From contig JAKFXN010000006.1 of assembly GCA_021731405.1 (NCBI GenBank), positions 1 to 59,935 of the forward strand: a stretch of 59,935 nt of DNA, given 5' to 3'. Below the pieces are notes generated by a model, which saw only the letters and a program-made list of their open reading frames with translations, had not been told where the DNA came from and made no database searches. The position numbers were made by a program, and so were the translations under genes. Origin of the DNA: Candidatus Parcubacteria bacterium. Its GTDB lineage: Bacteria > Patescibacteria > Paceibacteria > UBA9973 > UBA918. Positions 58,482-59,935 of this stretch are shown here, piece by piece; the stretch's first letter is position 1, and every line of letters starts with the position of its first letter.

Positions 58482-58545
58482 ACTTGTATATAAAAATTAG
58501 TGTTCTTTTTAAAAAACCGTCACTTCATAAACTATACCGTGAAAA

Positions 58546-58576
58546 ATAAAAATGCTCCAGAGAGGAGCATTTTTAT
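58546..58576. terminator. Terminator of rpsO
   Basis: ATAAAAATGCTCC and GGAGCATTTTTAT form a 13-bp stem with an AGAGA loop, just after the rpsO stop codon. Confidence 0.85.
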
Positions 58577-58577
58577 A

Positions 58578-58844
58578 TTAACGCTTAAGACCAAGTTTCT
58601 TGATAAGAGCCTCGTAAGACTTCTCATCTTTCTTCTCAAGATACTTTAGGTGCTTGCGACGATCCGCAACCATCTGAAGTAGTCCGCGTCGTGAGTGAAA
58701 ATCTTTCTTGTGCTTTCGCAAGTGAGTAGAAAGTTCTTCAATCTGGCGGGTGATAAGTGCTACTTGTGCCTCAGGAGAGCCAGTGTCACCTTCGTGACGC
58801 TGAGCTCCTTTGAGAGCGTTTTCTTTTACTCGTTTTGTTAACAT
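58578..58844 (-). CDS. rpsO: 30S ribosomal protein S15
   Basis: The 88 residues match S15: KGAQRHEGDTGSPEAQVALITRQIEELSTHLRKHKKDFHSRRGLLQMVADRRKHLKYLEKKD. S15 binds the central domain of 16S rRNA early in assembly. TATAGT on the minus strand (58931-58936) predicts a leader of about 80 bases with no clear Shine-Dalgarno sequence. In many bacteria S15 represses its own mRNA through such a leader; I did not identify the specific motif. Confidence 0.97.
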   Translation of the reverse strand: MLTKRVKENALKGAQRHEGDTGSPEAQVALITRQIEELSTHLRKHKKDFHSRRGLLQMVADRRKHLKYLEKKDEKSYEALIKKLGLKR

Positions 58845-59010
58845 ATATATGTATGAAGCGGCCCCTTGTATTAGATACGCACGTTAATGCTTACAGGTAG
58901 CTCGCAGTAATAACCGCGAAGGTTGTTACTACTATAGCACAAAAAATAAAAGAAAGCAAGTCAGACCGCTGGTTCGACACTTTGTCAAAACAGTGTCGGG
59001 ATAATCGTTG

Positions 59011-59016
59011 TATACT
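59011..59016 (+). promoter_or_regulatory. -10 box of the Xer recombinase gene
   Basis: TATACT lies seven bases before the ATG at 59024, predicting a one-base leader. No convincing -35 lies 16 to 18 bases upstream. Confidence 0.5.
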
Positions 59017-59023
59017 ATAGACA

Positions 59024-59935
59024 ATGACATTAGTTGAACTGAAACGACAATTCTTAGAGTACCTTGAGATCGAAAGGGGACGTAGTGTAAAGACTATTGA
59101 GAACTACGACCGCTACCTAGAGCGTTTTTTGTTATTTTCAAAGGCAAAAATGCCAGCTGACTTCACTGAGGAACAGGTTCGTGAGTTTCGCCTTTTCCTA
59201 AATCGCCAAGCAGGCACCAAAGTAGGAGGACGAACTGAGCCCATGAAACGAAAGACACAGAACTACTATTTGATAGCACTCAGAGCTTTTTTGAAGTTTA
59301 TGCGCAAACGCGGTGTGAGCTCACTTTCCCCGGAACGCATTGAGCTCGCTAAGGTACCAGAGCGATCGCTTGATTTAATCTCTGCCGGGGAACTCACCAG
59401 ACTGCTTGATTCCCCTGCCCAAGACTCGCTTGAGGGTAAACGAGACCGAGCTATCCTAGAGCTCCTCTTTTCAACCGGTCTGCGTATCTCTGAACTTTGC
59501 GCCCTCTCAACTGATGATGTGGACCTGACTCGGGATGAATTTTCTGTGCGTGGGAAAGGAGATAAAGTTCGAGTAGTATTTCTTTCAGAAAATGCGCGGG
59601 CCGCTATTAAGGCGTATTTGGCAGGACGTAAGGATATGGAGGATGCTCTGTTTGTTCGCTATGGTCGAAAGGCTCATGTGGGCGAAGATGGCCGAGTTAC
59701 TCCTCGAGTCGTTCAGCGGCTTTTAAAACGCTACGCAACCAAAGCGGGTATCACGAGAAAAGTGACGCCGCATGTTATTCGTCACAGTTTTGCCACTGAC
59801 CTCCTCAGTAATGGAGCTGACCTTCGCTCAGTGCAGGCACTCCTCGGACATGCTCATATTGGCACCACTCAGGTGTACACTCATGTCACTGACGCGCATT
59901 TGCGTGAGATTCATAAAAAATTTCACACCAATCGA
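59024..59935 (+). CDS. XerC/D-type tyrosine recombinase (3' end outside window)
   Basis: 304 codons are visible without a stop, so the gene continues past the window but must end soon. The N-terminal SAM-like domain (ELKRQFLEYLEIERGRSVKTIENY) is followed by the catalytic domain with Arg in FSTGLRISELCAL, Lys in GKGDKVRVV, H-x-x-R in PHVIRHSFA, His in LLGHAHIGTTQVY and the nucleophile Tyr in QVYTHV. It resolves chromosome dimers at dif or moves elements. It is a lone gene, consistent with a single-recombinase Xer system. Confidence 0.95.
   Translation, partial: MTLVELKRQFLEYLEIERGRSVKTIENYDRYLERFLLFSKAKMPADFTEEQVREFRLFLNRQAGTKVGGRTEPMKRKTQNYYLIALRAFLKFMRKRGVSSLSPERIELAKVPERSLDLISAGELTRLLDSPAQDSLEGKRDRAILELLFSTGLRISELCALSTDDVDLTRDEFSVRGKGDKVRVVFLSENARAAIKAYLAGRKDMEDALFVRYGRKAHVGEDGRVTPRVVQRLLKRYATKAGITRKVTPHVIRHSFATDLLSNGADLRSVQALLGHAHIGTTQVYTHVTDAHLREIHKKFHTNR

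Noticed and set aside
58907..58929. GTAATAACC/GGTTGTTAC hairpin as an S15 autoregulatory leader
   Set aside because: The predicted start of the rpsO transcript falls inside this hairpin and the pairing has a mismatch on the minus strand, so it is unlikely to be in the leader.
1..59935. CRISPR array or cas genes
   Set aside because: No regularly spaced repeats of 20 or more bases and no Cas-like protein were seen.
1..59935. Recoded TGA (as in some CPR groups)
   Set aside because: Core genes such as ruvA, tyrS, pnp and dnaA read through at normal length in the standard code with no internal TGA.

Overview
The window looks like a chromosomal piece of a Candidatus Patescibacteria (CPR) genome, most likely from the Parcubacteria side. 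The grounds are short proteins, terse intergenic spaces and a chromosomal VirB4/PrgI/VirB6-like cluster typical of the group. Core genes are present in reduced form: a polymerase I without a proofreading domain and a short YebC. Every gene reads in the standard bacterial code, with TGA as stop. No rRNA is present and there is one tRNA (Lys, anticodon UUU).

Layout. 1-2022: secreted or membrane cluster with a DsbA-like oxidase, two membrane proteins and the start of a possible cupredoxin. 2089-10706: accessory island with a large serine recombinase, a structured leader, a glycosylase-like protein, a phage-type small terminase-like protein, a ParB-methylase fusion, an unknown protein, an ADP-ribosylglycohydrolase and a 901-aa SF1 helicase. 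It lies between two DsbA paralogues. 10902-18238: second DsbA, MFS carrier, VOC protein, rpsT, ruvA, a Mur ligase, an Lnt-like protein, a SpoU methylase and a DoxX-like protein. 18234-19215: tRNA-Lys with an unusual mirrored terminator, then a gene-poor stretch and a small orphan. 19222-31340: holA-polA-tsaE, pilB, a 6S-like RNA candidate, ruvB-yebC-ruvC, tyrS and a class A penicillin-binding protein. 31337-35857: dciA-like, dnaN, dnaA, rpmH, rnpA, yidC, with two candidate origin regions. 35913-47734: type IV secretion-like cluster on the minus strand. 47787-59935: rsmA, uvrD/pcrA, a LysM-M23 peptidase, comM, a DksA-like protein, pnp, a NYN protein, rpsO and a Xer recombinase that runs off the end.

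The strongest system-level signal is in the promoters. At about twenty genes a TAnnnT box sits only 5 to 9 bases before the start codon, and at nine of them exactly 6, which would put the transcription start on or beside the start codon. Most genes here would therefore be leaderless. The rule also fixes several starts: polA at a GTG, ruvB, prgI, rsmA and two secretion-cluster genes.

Functionally, the secretion-like cluster makes a VirB2-like pilin fused to an 8-cysteine domain. Together with PilB and two DsbA proteins this suggests investment in disulfide-bonded surface appendages. No relaxase, coupling protein, CRISPR array or rRNA operon is visible.
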